64,000 bases of DNA from Osedax fenrisi (GCA_964019155.1 OZ025240.1:90250961-90314960), one strand, 5' to 3'. Numbered from the stretch's first letter, positions 33,040 to 45,795 are shown. Made by a program: numbers and translations. The notes: a model not told the origin generated them from the sequence alone.

Positions 33040-34990
33040 CCTTACCAGGTCGATCTTGGTACATATTCATTGACACCTTTATTCCATTATTCTCTATTTC
33101 CATCGAGTTGATCAGTTCGTCCGTATCGTATTTATTATCTTCTATAATTTGATATATGCATGTATTAGCGAATCCATGTGATCGTCATATTAACTGTTGC
33201 TTTGAATAAGTTTCTGTTCACGTTTTTTGAGATTCTAGATTTTCATATACGAGTTCATCGGGTTTAATGCGTACCAAGTTTTACCAATTTTGTTGTTTAT
33301 ATCATATTCTTTAAATGCATAATACATGCCAAGGTATTTAAAATCGTTAACTTTCTTAATCCTTTCATTCTTATCGTTTTAGATACTCGTTACATGTCTT
33401 ATAGTATGGTTTTATTGAATGCCACTTAATCAGTTTTATCGACATTAACGTTTACTTCACTGAGAATAGTTGTATAGATGGGAATATTATCTGCGTAATA
33501 AGCGTATATTATATTGACTTCAGGATATTTAGAGTTCTTTCTTTCCGTAATAGTAATCCTAGTTCTGAATTACAATCAATGGATTTTCTCAGTATATGAT
33601 CAAGGCAGATAATAAATAATAATAGTATGATTATATTCCTTTGGTAGATTTTTATTATATTTACAACTCCGTTATCCATTTATGTATAGGATCCTGCATA
33701 TATACAACATTGCAGAAAGGTAATAACATGAAATGATTCTAACTTACAGATATCTGATGGTATTTCATCTAGGGTAAATTTGTACTATTTAATGCTCCTA
33801 CCATCCTAATATATGTCATCAGAAGTGTAGGTCATTTATATATGATTAATGCAGTGTATAACAATTGAGATGTCTTCATATTCTGTAATTCTTAGTAATT
33901 GATCCAGTAATTCTTGAAAATTATTCTTTCATAGTTGTACCTGTCCATTCATCTATATTTGTTACCTTAATATTAGATATGTATTAGTTTTTTATTCCAC
34001 TTACCTCGTTTTCTGTTTTATTTTCTATTACCGATTTTTGATTTCGTATATTACAGTTATATATTTTCTGGATATATTCAGATTTTTCTTTTAAATAGAA
34101 AGCTCAAGTTCTTTTATGCACCCTTGAATTGTCTAATGCTTTCCATTGATTGGTGTGAACCTATTAGCTGTGAAATTTATTGAAATTTATTTGCTTTCAA
34201 GGTGGGCATTGGAATCACCCCCAATTATCAGGACATTATATATAGATAGATAGATAATAATTTATTAAATAGATTCAAATCGATGTGTTATATTAAATAA
34301 TAATGACAGAAATATATAGAGAAAATATAAATAAGTTGTGATTTAAACACACCGAAATTATGTTTGGTACTTGTCTAATACTTATCAATGAGGAGAGGTC
34401 TGACAATTATATTTTGGCAACAGTTTCATCGCCTACATTTGTCATGCTGTAACATGATATTACTGTTGTACCATGATGAATACATAAATAATCTTGACGC
34501 TATCTATTGTATTGTGTGTCCGATGATTAACTAGAATTCATATTCCTACATATGAATCATTCATTGTATTTCTCATTGCAGACACCCCACCAGTATCCAA
34601 TTTCAAAAAGTGTGTGTTCTCTTATAGGTATATCATTATGAATATATCAGTATTTTTAGATGCATATTATGTCTTATTTTTTAGTCTCAGCTGATGTCAT
34701 GAGTTCATTGATTTGTCCTTATTTTTGAAATGTTTGTATATTCAGAGATCCGATAGTTAATATCTGATTACCTTCATTAATGTATTAGTTTTACTAGATG
34801 TTATGATGATAACACACATCCTATCGGCTCCCCGAGGTTGCGAATAGGGGCACGGCCAATACATTTAATGGATAACTGTGACTTAATAAGCAAACAATTA
34901 GATACCCTTTGACAATGTATCGTAAAACAGAAGCCACCCTTTTAGGGTATGCCGATGCATCGGAAGCAGAATGCTGGGCATAATAATGCT
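33040..34990 (-). pseudogene. LINE of a different clade, minus strand, EN and RT remnants
   Basis: From 34,750 downward the minus strand reads T-I-G-S-L-N-I-Q-T-F-Q (EN start), later D-I-P-I-R-E-H-T-L and I-I-G-G-D-S-N-A-H-L at 34,203-34,224 (GDFNAHL). After a deletion there is the RT: C-L-D-H-I-L-R-K-S-I-D, N-S-E-L-G-L-L-L-R-K-E, Y-Y-A-D-N (33,486-33,500, YADD with the last Asp lost), N-V-D-K-T-D, F-K-Y-L-G (33,329-33,343), I-G-K-T-W-Y-A-L-N and N-L-F-K-A-T-V. The I-G-K-x-W-x-A-L-N and FKATV blocks distinguish it from the CR1/L2-like copies. 34,760-34,990 would be its 5' region. It is strongly decayed. Confidence 0.7.
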
Positions 34991-35284
34991 ATGAATCTCT
35001 AAAATAAATTATCTGTAAGGTATATGCATTCTTTAAATAACACGGTTATCAGTTGTACGGAGTGGTGACCGCCTCTCCCTTATTAGCCATTGAATACAAA
35101 TATATCGTACATATGATATAACACCAACATTCATGCCGGATTCCATTTCAGGTTGCAGTCAAAATGTCAATCACTGAGAATACTAATATATATATATATA
35201 TATATGACAATTCATTAATTATAATATATTATTTACAATATTAATTTTTATTTAAAAATATATATAATTTATTAATTATATTAT

Positions 35285-35450
35285 ACTATAATTAAATTAT
35301 GAATCATACTATCTATTATACAGATGATATTATTGTTTCAAAGGATTTTAATTGCAATATAACTACACTACATAATACAATTTGTAATAATATAGATATA
35401 AGTGAATATTTAAGAAAAAATGGTAAACTAATTTTATTTTTTATAATTTA
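35285..35450 (+). pseudogene. RT scrap with Y-T-D-D-I
   Basis: The frame from ATG 35,299 reads M-N-H-T-I-Y-Y-T-D-D-I-I-V-S, resembling the YADD block, then E-Y-L-R-K-N-G-K-L-I, like the WLxxNGLKLN block. The rest is absent. It resembles the Rex-like copies. Confidence 0.45.
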
Positions 35451-35615
35451 AATGATATTATTTATTATAATATATTAAATAACATATTAAATCAATTTAA
35501 AATTCAACAAAATTATTGGTAATATAAAAGTGTGTATATAAAGGTCTATATAATATGTATATATACACATATATTATCTCTGTTCTACATCTATATAAAG
35601 TCATACATGAAACTA

Positions 35616-35657
<42 letters not shown>

Positions 35658-35660
35658 TAT

Positions 35661-36338
35661 ATGTAATGTAGTGTACTTTGTGTGAGTGTGTGTTCAAATG
35701 AGTTTAGAGTAATATATTAGATTGGCAGCGCGGTGTGATATTAAAGCAGTATGATTATGGGCATGAATGTTACATAACATATATATTATATAATATAAGC
35801 GCGAGGATATTTGTCAGGGTTGATGAATGTTTATATAACGAGAATCATCATGTATCCCTCAACGTATTCCCCCACCACGTATTCCCCCACCACGTAGTCC
35901 CCCACCACGTATTCCCCCACCACGTATCCCGATCTTCACCCTGCGACCACGACGACGGCGGCTACTACGACCGATGAGCTTCTTCTGAAACTGTACCGAC
36001 TCCAACCGTATTATTATTATTATTTATCTGGCACGTCTCATATATTGTGGGCGTGACGTCTTGAATTGTGCGAAGGTGATCATTTGAGTTAGCGCCGCTA
36101 ACTTAGCGGTCATAACGAGATGACGTATGCAAAAACCTGATATCGACGGTTAACACGAGGGAATTCTAATAAAGGAATGAAACGCGTATTTCTCGCGCTT
36201 ATATTATATAATATATATGTTATGTAACATGCATGCCCACAATCATACTGCTTTAATATCACACCGCGCTGCCAATCTAATATAATACTCTAAACTCATT
36301 TGAACACACACTCACATAAAGTACACTACATTACATAT
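35661..36338. repeat. Inverted repeat, arms about 145 bp, around a GC-rich core
   Basis: The left arm (35,661-35,805) and right arm (36,192-36,338) share, inverted, TGTAATGTAGTGTACTTT, TTCAAATGAGTTTAGAGTA, TTAGATTGGCAGCGCGG, TTAAAGCAGTATGATT and AATATAAGCGCGAG, with few mismatches. The outer edges are TA microsatellites. The core of about 390 bp is much GC-richer than anything nearby and includes the 15-bp repeats and GTTAGCGCCGCTAAC. Open frames in it look accidental. It could be a TIR element. Confidence 0.8.
35866..35925 (+). repeat. 15-bp tandem repeat, four copies
   Basis: Units are ATTCCCCCACCACGT (third copy AGT...). Read in frame it encodes a V-F-P-H-H repeat. Confidence 0.95.
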
Positions 36339-36352
36339 ATATATATATATAT

Positions 36353-36900
36353 ATATGTAACGAATTGAAGTTCGTTTATATAAGTTATAAAGACCTGTTG
36401 CATATAACAACATAATAACATAATAATAATAACGACAATGATAATAGAGTAGACAATATGTACCAGGTGAGACAAAGAACTAAAAGTGTATTGATCTAAC
36501 CGAGCGGTGTTCCTTTTATAGGAAAGTAACGATACGAAATAGACAAACGATAACAAATATAATATATTAAACGATTACAAATTTATAAAAATTATAAAAT
36601 ATCTAATTACAAAATAGAAATATACTCATGGCTATGCAATCAACCGAGTCTGAAGCCTAAACAAAATTATGTATTATAGGAATTAAAAATTATAGGATAT
36701 ATCGATATTACATAATGACCGAATTGAATTAAATTCAATTCGACTTAAATGTATATTACATTTATCAATATATTTGCAGGATTCAATTTATAACATATTT
36801 ATATATATATATAATCATATTATAAAAATTTGGTAGCCATTTTTTAAAAGATAGCCACGAAGGTGAACATTTACATATTCAATAATTACGATATACTCTA

Positions 36901-36948
<48 letters not shown>

Positions 36949-37641
36949 AAATAATGAATAATACACAAAAATAAAAAAAATAATGTCTACCAAATATATA
37001 TTATTTATAAGTTAATTAATATGTTTAAAATAATTAGATTAATTTTTTAAGTACATTTTGCCCCAACTTTACTATCTTCTGAGATACATTCTAAATGTAA
37101 TGATGAACACAAATTACGCGGATGTGTAATTATTTTTAAACATATAAATTAATTAATTAAGCAGAAATATATATATATATATTTATTATGTATTTAACAT
37201 TTCATTGTGTTAACGTTCTTAAACTTCGCGTGTGTGTGTGAAATTGGGGATTTAAATTAAATAAATACGTGTTCAGTAGTTACTTGAAGTTTTCAATGTA
37301 TCGTACGAATACGAATGACGTTTTATTGACAATATTCAAGAGTATAGAACACATATAATTCAGGCGCGAGTTTGATATGAAATACATTTGTTATACATAC
37401 ACGTTATCTCGCTCAGCAGGAATCCATGAATACCATTGTTATCAGCGAACTCATTGTAGTCACGTGTCCATTTATAATGTGTGAATTACAATGATGTCAT
37501 ACACTGTCATTCGTACACGATCGCATACATTATGATTATTTAGGCTATTATATATAGTGATATATAATAATAACTATCAATTATATTTATAATATTAAAA
37601 TATTAATATAAATATTTACATTCCTATTTACGTCACTGTAG
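36353..37641. other. Spacer upstream of LU candidate 1
   Basis: It contains a TA run at 36,904-36,946 and a GC-moderate stretch at 37,270-37,520 without a supported frame. A signal-peptide exon is expected here but I cannot identify one. Confidence 0.4.
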
Positions 37642-37728
37642 GATGGAAGTATATTATTGTATGTATAGTTTGTGAAGAACAATCATTTGAATTAGATTTT
37701 GAAAACAATGCCTGTCTAAGAAAATATC
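37642..37728 (+). CDS. LU-like gene 1, exon (N-terminal half of the domain)
   Basis: The acceptor CACTGTAG ends at 37,641 and the donor-like C|GTTAGA is at 37,728/37,729. The exon is 2 nt + 28 codons + 1 nt. The peptide reads W-K-Y-I-I-V-C-I-V-C-E-E-Q-S-F-E-L then F-E-N-N-A-C-L-R-K-Y. The next in-frame codon would be TAG, so the frame requires splicing here or stops. LU domains begin with such a C-x-x-C after a hydrophobic strand, and the third Cys fits. Gene 2 has an exon of identical phase at 45,483 with six codons before the first Cys, as here. The product would be a secreted or GPI-anchored three-finger protein. This is inferred from the cysteine layout. No signal exon or promoter was found. 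Confidence 0.55.
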
Positions 37729-38091
37729 GTTAGATTAGATATTTTAGAAAAAAAAATAGAAATTAAATAATTACAATTTAACATTGTAAAAACAATATAA
37801 TGTTTAATATATAGAAATTTACATAATTATAATTTTAATTCATTAAAATACACTATCAATATTCTCATATGAATACATACTTACACTTAAATACATACAT
37901 CATTATTTATATAATCACATTTATAGTTTATGTTGTTCTATACATTAGTAAACTACTGTTTGAAAAGAGTAACATCTATGCATTCATACCCTTTAATTAA
38001 CAATGAAGGGTAATCAAAAATAACACAAATATTTATAATTATAACAATAGATTATATTTTATTTAATTATTAAATTTTAATAATATATATA

Positions 38092-38714
38092 GGGGAGAGA
38101 ATGATATTGTGGCCGATGCGGGTATTGTGGCCGATAACGATATTTCAAGAACCATTATAGTTATCAAAAAATGATATATACGAAAAATGTAGATAATTGA
38201 ATTCCAAGAATGATAGTGTACATAATTTTTCATTTATATCAATATTAATTATTGATTTTTGATTAGAGAAAGAAATCAAATAATCGTAATATTTATCGAA
38301 AAAAACGTTTGTAGCTGATATAAGTAAAACTAAATGGGATAACGATTAATTATTTATATATTTAATATAAAAGTGCATGTGTATCTTGATATCTGATACA
38401 ATGTATTTTATTTTCTAATTATAAAAATAGTAATTTGAATACATGACATGATCCTAGTGGCTATTTCGGAACTATCGACCATAATACCCGCACTAGTGTA
38501 TTTTATCTCTATTTATACGGAAAATTTGCTTTTTAATAAAATCAAATTATTTGAATACAAATAATTAAATGAGTAAATGTTGATAGCCATTTTTTAGAAC
38601 AATATATTGTAATTGTATATACAACTTAGTGGATCATAATATCCAATATTAGTATGATATATTTTGTTTCTTGTAAGGTAATAAAAATATCGGCCATAAT
38701 ACCCTTCCCTCCCC
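38092..38714. mobile_element. TIR element with TA target duplication and GTATTATGGCCGAT repeats
   Basis: Termini GGGGAGRGAA flanked by TA (38,090-38,091 and 38,715-38,716). Subterminal GGGTATTRTGGYCGAT motifs occur twice at the left (38,106-38,140) and inverted at 38,477-38,494 and 38,690-38,705. No transposase. It lies in the intron between exons 1 and 2 of LU candidate 1. Confidence 0.75.
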
Positions 38715-39168
38715 TATTAGTAAAATTAAATTAATAATTATAAACCGTTGCCCGTTATTCGACATTTTCATTTACGCTACACTTAAAACATCCATTATAC
38801 AAATATAATCCACGTACCCCCACCCTCAATTACGTAACACCTATAGCTTTTCTTTGTATAGAAATGTTTACCAGACAACATATATCTCTATTATCGTCAC
38901 AAATATTTCACGAATTCAAAACCACTTTATAATGTAAACATCGTAAAATCACCACATTATCCCCTTTGTAGGCTATTGTTCATATATCATTGAGATCACC
39001 CTATGTTTAGTTAAAATATTAGTATTATTTTTACCAGATAGGGAAATTACCATGATCACTATAGAAGTATATTACTACTTACCTATTATATTACTACTTA
39101 TAAAATTAATTACCGTAATGTGACTATAGTTATTTTATAATATAAAGTTAAATACTAAATTAATAGAG

Positions 39169-39206
<38 letters not shown>

Positions 39207-39236
39207 TTTATTTTATTTCCATTTTTAAATATACAG

Positions 39237-39310
39237 AATTGGATGAAATTGCACATGTTCTAGAAGAATGTAACAACCAATGTTTTACATTGATAGATTA
39301 CGATATCCCT
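39237..39310 (+). CDS. LU-like gene 1, exon (C...C-F segment), 74 nt
   Basis: Acceptor AAATATACAG ends at 39,236 and donor CCT|GTAGTTAGT is at 39,310/39,311. The exon is 2 nt + 24 codons, ending on a codon boundary. It encodes L-D-E-I-A-H-V-L-E-E-C-N-N-Q-C-F-T-L-I-D. Joined to the previous exon the split codon is CAA. The length and both phases are identical to the gene-2 exon at 45,796, and the pattern (V/I)-L-(E/K)...C-x(2,3)-C-F-x-L-I is shared. An alternative donor 29 bp downstream (TTTG|GTAAAG) is stronger by consensus but breaks the phase of the next exon. Confidence 0.6.
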
Positions 39311-39724
39311 GTAGTTAGTTTATTAATATCTTATTTTTGGTAAAGATAATATTGGAAGAATACATTTACTTGATAATACGAACATAATTAATATATATTT
39401 AAACTAATTAATTTCATGTATTATTAATTATTATTAACCTACATAATTTTATGTAATTTCACATATATTTAGATATTGTGTAAATATTTAAATTAATATT
39501 AATATTGATATGGGTTTTTTGAGATATATTCGATACAAATATATAATTAATATAACATTTAATAAGTATACAGTATAATTTATTGTAACTTAGATTAACG
39601 AGCTATTGAATATAATATGGTAAAAATATAATTCAAATTCACAAGGGGTGTACTTCAAATTATATTACTAATAATACGTTATCAATAGCATATTATAATG
39701 TGACTATTTTTATATAAACCCATT

Positions 39725-39760
<36 letters not shown>

Positions 39761-39909
39761 TATATATATATATTAAACATCGAAATTAATTATAAAATTG
39801 AGATTAATAATTTAAAGTAAAAAGAAAATAACTCTATATTATATATGTAAATTTTAAATATTATACGCCTTCTCAAATATTATTATATTTATTTTTATTT
39901 TTGAACGTA

Positions 39910-39951
<42 letters not shown>

Positions 39952-39972
39952 TAAATAAAATATTATAGATAT

Positions 39973-42209
39973 ATGTCCATTATAAATTGTATATTTCCTT
40001 CTCAAAGTTTTCTAATTTCTGAACACTTTGTAGTTACGTTTGAGTTGATATTACCACCATCTACCTCTCCCCGACCAGAGCGTTCTTTTAGGAAGATATC
40101 TGCTATTAACATTCCTTCATTTGTAAATTCTATATTTTCACGAATTGATAATCCTAAGTCGTTGCTCGTAGTTGACTCTCTTTACGACAATTTTAATGAT
40201 GCTATTTCAAATTCTCTTGAAATATTTGCTCGTGTCATTAAATCCATTTATCGATCATTTTCCAAATCACCTTGGTTTAACAATGAACTAGTAAACCTAC
40301 GTCGAACACTTAGAAAACTAGAAAATAGATATCAAGTATCTAACCTTGAATCTGATCTTAAATCTTTCAAAGTATGCCGTTCACTCTATAGGACTAAACT
40401 TATCACATTAAAATCCTCCTACTTTACTGATAAGTTAAATAACTTTGGTATGTCTTCCAAACAAGCATTTCAACTTTCATTTAAATTAATCGGTCGAGAT
40501 CAGAATAGACGTCTTCCTGACCATTCTGACTCCCATCTGTGCACTGCTTTTGCCAATTTCATTCAACGAAAGATATCTAATGTTATCGATTCTCTCCCAA
40601 GATTTGATGTCGAACTATTTGATGTTACTTTCATTACCTCTTCAAATCATTGGTCTTGTTTTACCCTTCCATCTCAGGCATTTGTTCTTACATTAGTGAC
40701 TTCCCTCAAATCTCACTCCCCTTTAGATCCTGTTCCATTGGTCTTACTTCGTTCCATTTCTCCTTATATAATTGGTTTGATTACTAATATTATCAATGTA
40801 TCTCTTATTACTTCTACAGTTCCACAATCGATGAAATACTCGTATATTACCCCACTACTTAAAAAACCGACTTTAGATCACTCAAACTTGACTAACTACA
40901 GACCAATATCCCAACTCTCGTCAATATCAAAGACTTTAGAACGAGTTGTTTCAACCCAGTTAATACATTATATAACTACAAACAATATTGCTGATTGTTT
41001 TCAAAGTGCTTATCTCCCACACCGCAGCACAGAAACTGCCCTCAACCTTATTTTCAGTGACATTCTTTTATCTCTTGACCCCAAAAGCCCATGTTATCTT
41101 ATTCTACTAGATTTATCGTGCGCTTTCGACTCTCTTAATCTTATTATTCTTTCGTATCGCCTGCGTGAGATAGGAATTAATGGTCAAGTACTCAACTGGT
41201 TCATGTCCTTTGTCTCAAATAGAACTTCTTCTGTTAGAATTAATTCTTCTTTATCACAACCATTTACTAACTCATACGGTGTTCCGCAAGGCTCCGTACT
41301 CATGCCCATTTTATTCATAATCTATATATTAATAATTAGATCAATATTTCTTAAATATCATCATCTACATTATCATCTTTATGCAGATGATTTGCAAATT
41401 TATACGTCCTTCCCACCATCATGTAACACTGAATCTATTCAATTAACTATTTATAACTGCATTACTGAATTAATTACATGGTTCACCACTAAATCATTAT
41501 CATTAAATATGGCTAAAACTAATACCATTAAGTTATCTAGATCCTCTTCTCCTTTAACTATATCCCATCCTTTTTTACGCTCCCTTCCTATTTCCGAATC
41601 AGTAACTACACTAGGTATTACTTTTGATAACAAGTTCAATGTATCGTTGCAAATAACAAATGTAATTCGTATAGCTAACTATTATCTTTACAATATTAGA
41701 AAGACACGTAATAAACTTACTTATAACTTAACGAAGTGTTTACTCGACTCCCTTGTATTCAGTAGACTTCGTTATTGTTGCTCATTATATACTACTCTCC
41801 CACTTTATTTAATGCACAGATTTGAAAATATTCAACGTCGTGCGGTTAGAATACTGTACAAGCTCAAACGTCGATGGATGTTTCGATTACATCTCTGATG
41901 ATTTCTCTTGGTTGGCTTCCGTTTCATATTTAATGCAAGTTTCGTCGCCTGTGTATAACGCAAAGAGCCATTTACCGATCTATTCCCGAATATATCTCTA
42001 CGTTAATATCAATTCGTTCCGACTCCCGACCTCGCCGCTCTGGATCCACAATGATTCTACACCAACCAATTACTTCTACGAGATTTTCTGAAGCAGCATT
42101 TGCTGTTGCAGCACCACAATATTGGAACTTATTACCAACTGATATACGTATAACTAAATCTGAGTCATTATTTAAACGTAAATTATATAAATATTTTCTT
42201 TATTTGTAA
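39973..42209 (+). pseudogene. L2/CR1-like LINE ORF2, nearly full RT, 5'-truncated
   Basis: A 641-codon frame (39,973-41,898) starts inside the EN end (I-S-E-H-F-V-V-T-F) and contains the whole RT. Its motifs are N-Y-R-P-I-S-Q-L, L-L-D-L-S-C-A-F-D-S (catalytic Asp about residue 380), Y-G-V-P-Q-G-S-V-L (about 435), Y-A-D-D-L (470-473) and T-T-L-G-I-T-F-D. The catalytic YADD is intact. A frameshift near 41,890 puts the C-terminus in other frames, ending Y-W-N-L-L-P-T-D-I-R and K-L-Y-K-Y-F-L-Y-L with TAA at 42,207-42,209. The EN domain is missing, so the copy cannot be autonomous. It is one of the better preserved LINEs here and sits in intron 2 of LU candidate 1. Confidence 0.9.
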
Positions 42210-42369
42210 TTCCATTTAATATCATTGTTCTCGTTATTATGTATTGTTCTAGTTTTCGTTCTTTACTATTATTTTTTGTTTATTTTTATTTTATTATATA
42301 TGACGCCGATAAACATATAATGTTTTGTTAGTCAATAAACTATTTAATAATAATAATAATAATAATATT
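42210..42369 (+). mobile_element. 3' UTR and TAA-repeat tail of the LINE
   Basis: AATAAAC near 42,334 is followed by (TAA)n at about 42,343-42,369, the insertion tail. Confidence 0.75.
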
Positions 42370-42750
42370 TGAAATATACATATAATATTATGATTTCAGA
42401 TATAACGTATCATATAAATATTAGGAGTCTTATAAATATATTCTAAATTGCATAGGTTTATTTTCGCGAGTTTATCAATTAGTATACTACTTTTATTTTC
42501 TCTCTCTATTTATGCCGATTTTAAATTATAATTATATTACCTTTTATTTCATTCTATTCTTATAAATTATGTATATGTTAAATATTAATTGGACACTATT
42601 ACATTATTATATATTTATATTTATATATAAATAAATAACTATATTCCTTTTAGAAAAGATAAAATATATATATATATATTAATATATATATATATATATA
42701 TATTAAATTATTAATAATAACTATAATATGATTCATTTTATTTAAAATAG

Positions 42751-42850
42751 ATAAATGTTAAAAAAGGGTGTTTAAAAGAAAATATATACCGGTTTCCTAT
42801 GGAAAATAATAAACATATTATTGAATCATCATATTTATCAGATGAAACAA
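42751..42850 (+). CDS. LU-like gene 1, exon (K-G-C segment)
   Basis: Acceptor TTTAAAATAG ends at 42,750, and the donor-like ACAA|GTTGTT is at 42,850/42,851. The exon is 33 codons + 1 nt and starts in phase 0, as required by the 39,237 exon. It encodes I-N-V-K-K-G-C-L-K-E-N-I-Y-R-F-P, then E-S-S-Y-L-S-D-E-T. The I-N-V-K-K-G-C start parallels I-Q-I-T-R-G-C in gene 2 and the conserved R-G-C of LU domains. Both exons end in GAAAYAA|GTT with one spare base. Beyond the donor the frame runs into a TA microsatellite. Confidence 0.55.
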
Positions 42851-42854
42851 GTTG

Positions 42855-42890
<36 letters not shown>

Positions 42891-43066
42891 GTGTGTATAT
42901 GTATGTGTATATGTGTGTATACATTCTCAACAATACAAAATACATTAACTTTCGGATTATTACGAATAACATTTGGATTATTCTAAATAAATAATTACTC
43001 ATACACCAATAACGAGTTATAAAACGTTAGATGAGAATATAATTACTTAGAATTTTATTATGCAAG

Positions 43067-43122
43067 TTGATTTCTGTAATATATTTAATATACCTATTGT
43101 ACAGATTATGTACAGTGTATAA
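43067..43122 (+). CDS. LU-like gene 1, possible last exon (D-F-C-N)
   Basis: An AG at 43,065-43,066 would join with the right phase (2 nt) and give I-D-F-C-N-I-F-N-I-P-I-V-Q-I-M-Y-S-V then TAA. D-x-C-N is the hallmark end of LU domains, and a short hydrophobic tail follows. The acceptor context (TTATGCAAG) is mediocre, and the CC pair usual before DxCN is lacking. Confidence 0.4.
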
Positions 43123-43383
43123 TTATAATTATAAAGTAATATTATACGTATATAAGTATAATAATATACGTATATATATATATTTATATAAACGTATACT
43201 ATTACATCTACTATATACTACAATATATAGTATGTATTATAAACGTAATACTTGTAATAATACATTCAAAATGATATGTTCCTTGCACATCTTATAAGAT
43301 AGTATGCCAAACTTAGTAGTATTACACTAGTGTATAGTTCGATCTGATATCTACCTTTCCCTCATTGTCACTACATTTATATG

Positions 43384-43425
<42 letters not shown>

Positions 43426-43644
43426 TAATGTTATATTTGAATGATTATTATAGATAAAATAAATATATATGTATGCAAATCAGTGACTAGCATAATATGT
43501 AATAATGGAATTGAGTATTTTAATCAACAAAATTCTAGTTAATATTAAATATAAATATGTATCAATAATTATGTATTAGTATAGCAAACCGTATTTATTA
43601 TTATATTATAGATATAATTAATGTTGTTACTAAAATAGAATATC

Positions 43645-43695
<51 letters not shown>

Positions 43696-43727
43696 GTAGA
43701 TTTTTTAGTAAGAATAACATAATAATA

Positions 43728-44850
43728 ATTTATTTTTATAGACCACCTTCAACAGATATAGATAACCACTGATACATATGTGTATCTAATCTTATAGTTA
43801 TGTACAACTCATTGTCCTAGTATATTATTAGGAGACTTAGATTTCTCTTTAATAAATGTGAACAATATATATTGTCTAAACTAACCCACTTATTATAATA
43901 AGTTTATTGAGTGTATAACACATACTCCTATTTTACAAAATATTACTTTTCTAACTATCCTTAATAATATAATAGACTTACTGCTAAATTGTATTATATA
44001 ATGTTTCTAAAGAACCCAAATTTGGAATAAATCAAACATCAATGATCATTTTTCAATGTTCTTCAATATTTTATCAATCATTATATGTGTATAGTAGTGT
44101 ATAGTATACGTTGTCCATTATCAACTTTATTATAAAATGTAAATATAAATGATATACTAACATTTTAATGGAATGGTAATAAGTAATAAAGTACAGATTA
44201 ATGTTGGTAAAACTAATTATGTATTATTCCATAACTCTAGTAGAATCAAATATAATATGAATATTTGTATTAATAATATAGTAACCACACCATCATAATG
44301 TATTATATGTCTATATATAAATATTGAATGCAGTAGAAACTGTCATTCTCATATTACATTTATTAAAAATAAATATAAGTTTCATTATCTATTATAATAA
44401 TTAATGAACTAAAATATAAATTTAGCGGTAAATTATTATTAAATATATAATTTTACCTTTGATTATCATCTATAGTAATGTTCCTTAATATGGTGCAATA
44501 CGTATACTAGTAACAATACATGTATATACATTTCACAAAACAAATTCATACGCCATATTTGGCGACAATTTAGAATATTGGAAATATTCTAAATTGTTAT
44601 TATTTTTATTTAAAATTAAACATATTAAAGTTTAATATTGTTATTAGGGTATATATTATATGCGTAAATAATGGTACAATTTATATTTTCATCCTAAGAT
44701 AAATTCATTTTGTAAATAAAATCGAATTGTATATAAATTAAGGTCCATCCATAGGTTTATCAAACCTATACTTTCGTGTACTCTTGAAAGTTTTTAATGA
44801 TCATTACATGCAAAGTTGACATTAACAACACCATTTTATAAATTATAATA
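43728..44850 (+). pseudogene. Rex-like LINE remnant (EN and RT C-terminal parts)
   Basis: Y-R-P-P-S-T-D at 43,738-43,760, a damaged GDFN near 43,830, L-N-N-I-I-D-L-L-L near 43,962 and a damaged SDHF near 44,045 follow the EN order. After a deletion, V-Q-I-N-V-G-K-T-N-Y-V-L-F-H (44,200-44,240) and I-T-F-I-K-N-K-Y represent the RT end. There are many stops. It lies between LU candidates 1 and 2. Confidence 0.6.
44565..44597. repeat. 15-bp perfect inverted repeat, 3-bp loop
   Basis: ACAATTTAGAATATT, GGA, then the exact complement. It has no known role. Confidence 0.85.
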
Positions 44851-45482
44851 TAAATATCTTTATTTTAAATTTAATATGTATGTATGGGTATATTTAATTA
44901 ATATTAGATTATTTATATTTTTAAAATTAATTCATACATTATATTCAGTTATGGAATTAATACCAAACTCAAAAAAAAGAACGTTTAGTAAATTGTATTA
45001 TATATGTGTATATATATAATAAGTTTAAATATTATTAACTTAATATGGTTATTTATATTATACTATATTATTATAATATGATATTTTGTTTATTGTAAAC
45101 AATTTATTTATATTTAAATTATGATACATGTTTAGTTCAATTTTTATTTTTCGTGGAGTTATATATCTGATAATCTATAATTAATTACAATAATGTAGAA
45201 AGTTAATTAAATATGAATAATAGTTAATAAGAAATAAGTTATAGTTTATTAGAGAAAATACATGGTTATTTGAGATAAGAGAATGTTAATTTAGAAAAAA
45301 TGATTTTAAAATAATATTATATTTAAACTATTTTGAAAAAATATTTATTTAGTTGCATTATTTACATAATATATATATATATAGTGAAAGATATTAATAG
45401 ATATAAATAGATATTATTAATTTATAATTGTAATAACTAACGATAATAATATAAATATATCGTAGATTACATACAAATGGAG
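44851..45482. other. AT-rich spacer before LU candidate 2
   Basis: No signal-peptide exon could be identified here. Confidence 0.4.
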
Positions 45483-45560
45483 AGTCACGTATACTACTAC
45501 AATGTATAATGTGTTTCAGCAAGCGCTGGATACAAGCTAATGTTACTCTATGCGAATTAG
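45483..45560 (+). CDS. LU-like gene 2, exon (N-terminal half of the domain)
   Basis: The exon ends at the donor TTAG|GTATTT (45,560/45,561). With the start at 45,483 (AG at 45,481-45,482) it is 2 nt + 25 codons + 1 nt, the same phases as gene 1. The peptide reads S-R-I-L-L-Q-C-I-M-C-F-S-K-R-W then A-N-V-T-L-C-E-L, again with six codons before the C-I-x-C. The frame is open further upstream to about 45,460, so the acceptor is uncertain. A second AG inside the exon (GTGTTTCAG at 45,519) is a good consensus acceptor but would delete the C-I-M-C motif. Confidence 0.55.
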
Positions 45561-45695
45561 GTATTTAATAAAATTATAATTTATGTTGTTGTTATACGTG
45601 TGCAACTATATTTAATAATAAATATATATCGTATATACCAGCTATCATACATATTGTATATGTTCATTAGAGTCCTAATTAAAAGTAATTAACTT

Positions 45696-45736
<41 letters not shown>

Positions 45737-45795
45737 AATAATAATATATACAATTGTTTGATTTTATGAATGTAATATTATATTATAATTTATAG

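Noticed and set aside
35735..35977. 80-codon frame with H-H-V-F-P repeats
   Set aside because: The repeat is a 15-bp DNA minisatellite and the frame starts within the inverted arm; no sign of coding.
37299..37531. Possible TIR pair around GTACGAATGAC
   Set aside because: Only about 11 bp match exactly and no target duplication is visible.
39311..39339. Longer version of the 39,237 exon ending at TTTG|GTAAAG
   Set aside because: A better donor consensus, but the phase does not fit the K-G-C exon at 42,751 and the paralogous exon is exactly 74 nt; kept as an alternative only.
42400..42450. Possible endonuclease start (H-I-N-I-R-S-L) after TTTCAG
   Set aside because: Only one motif of seven residues, followed by stops; too short to support.
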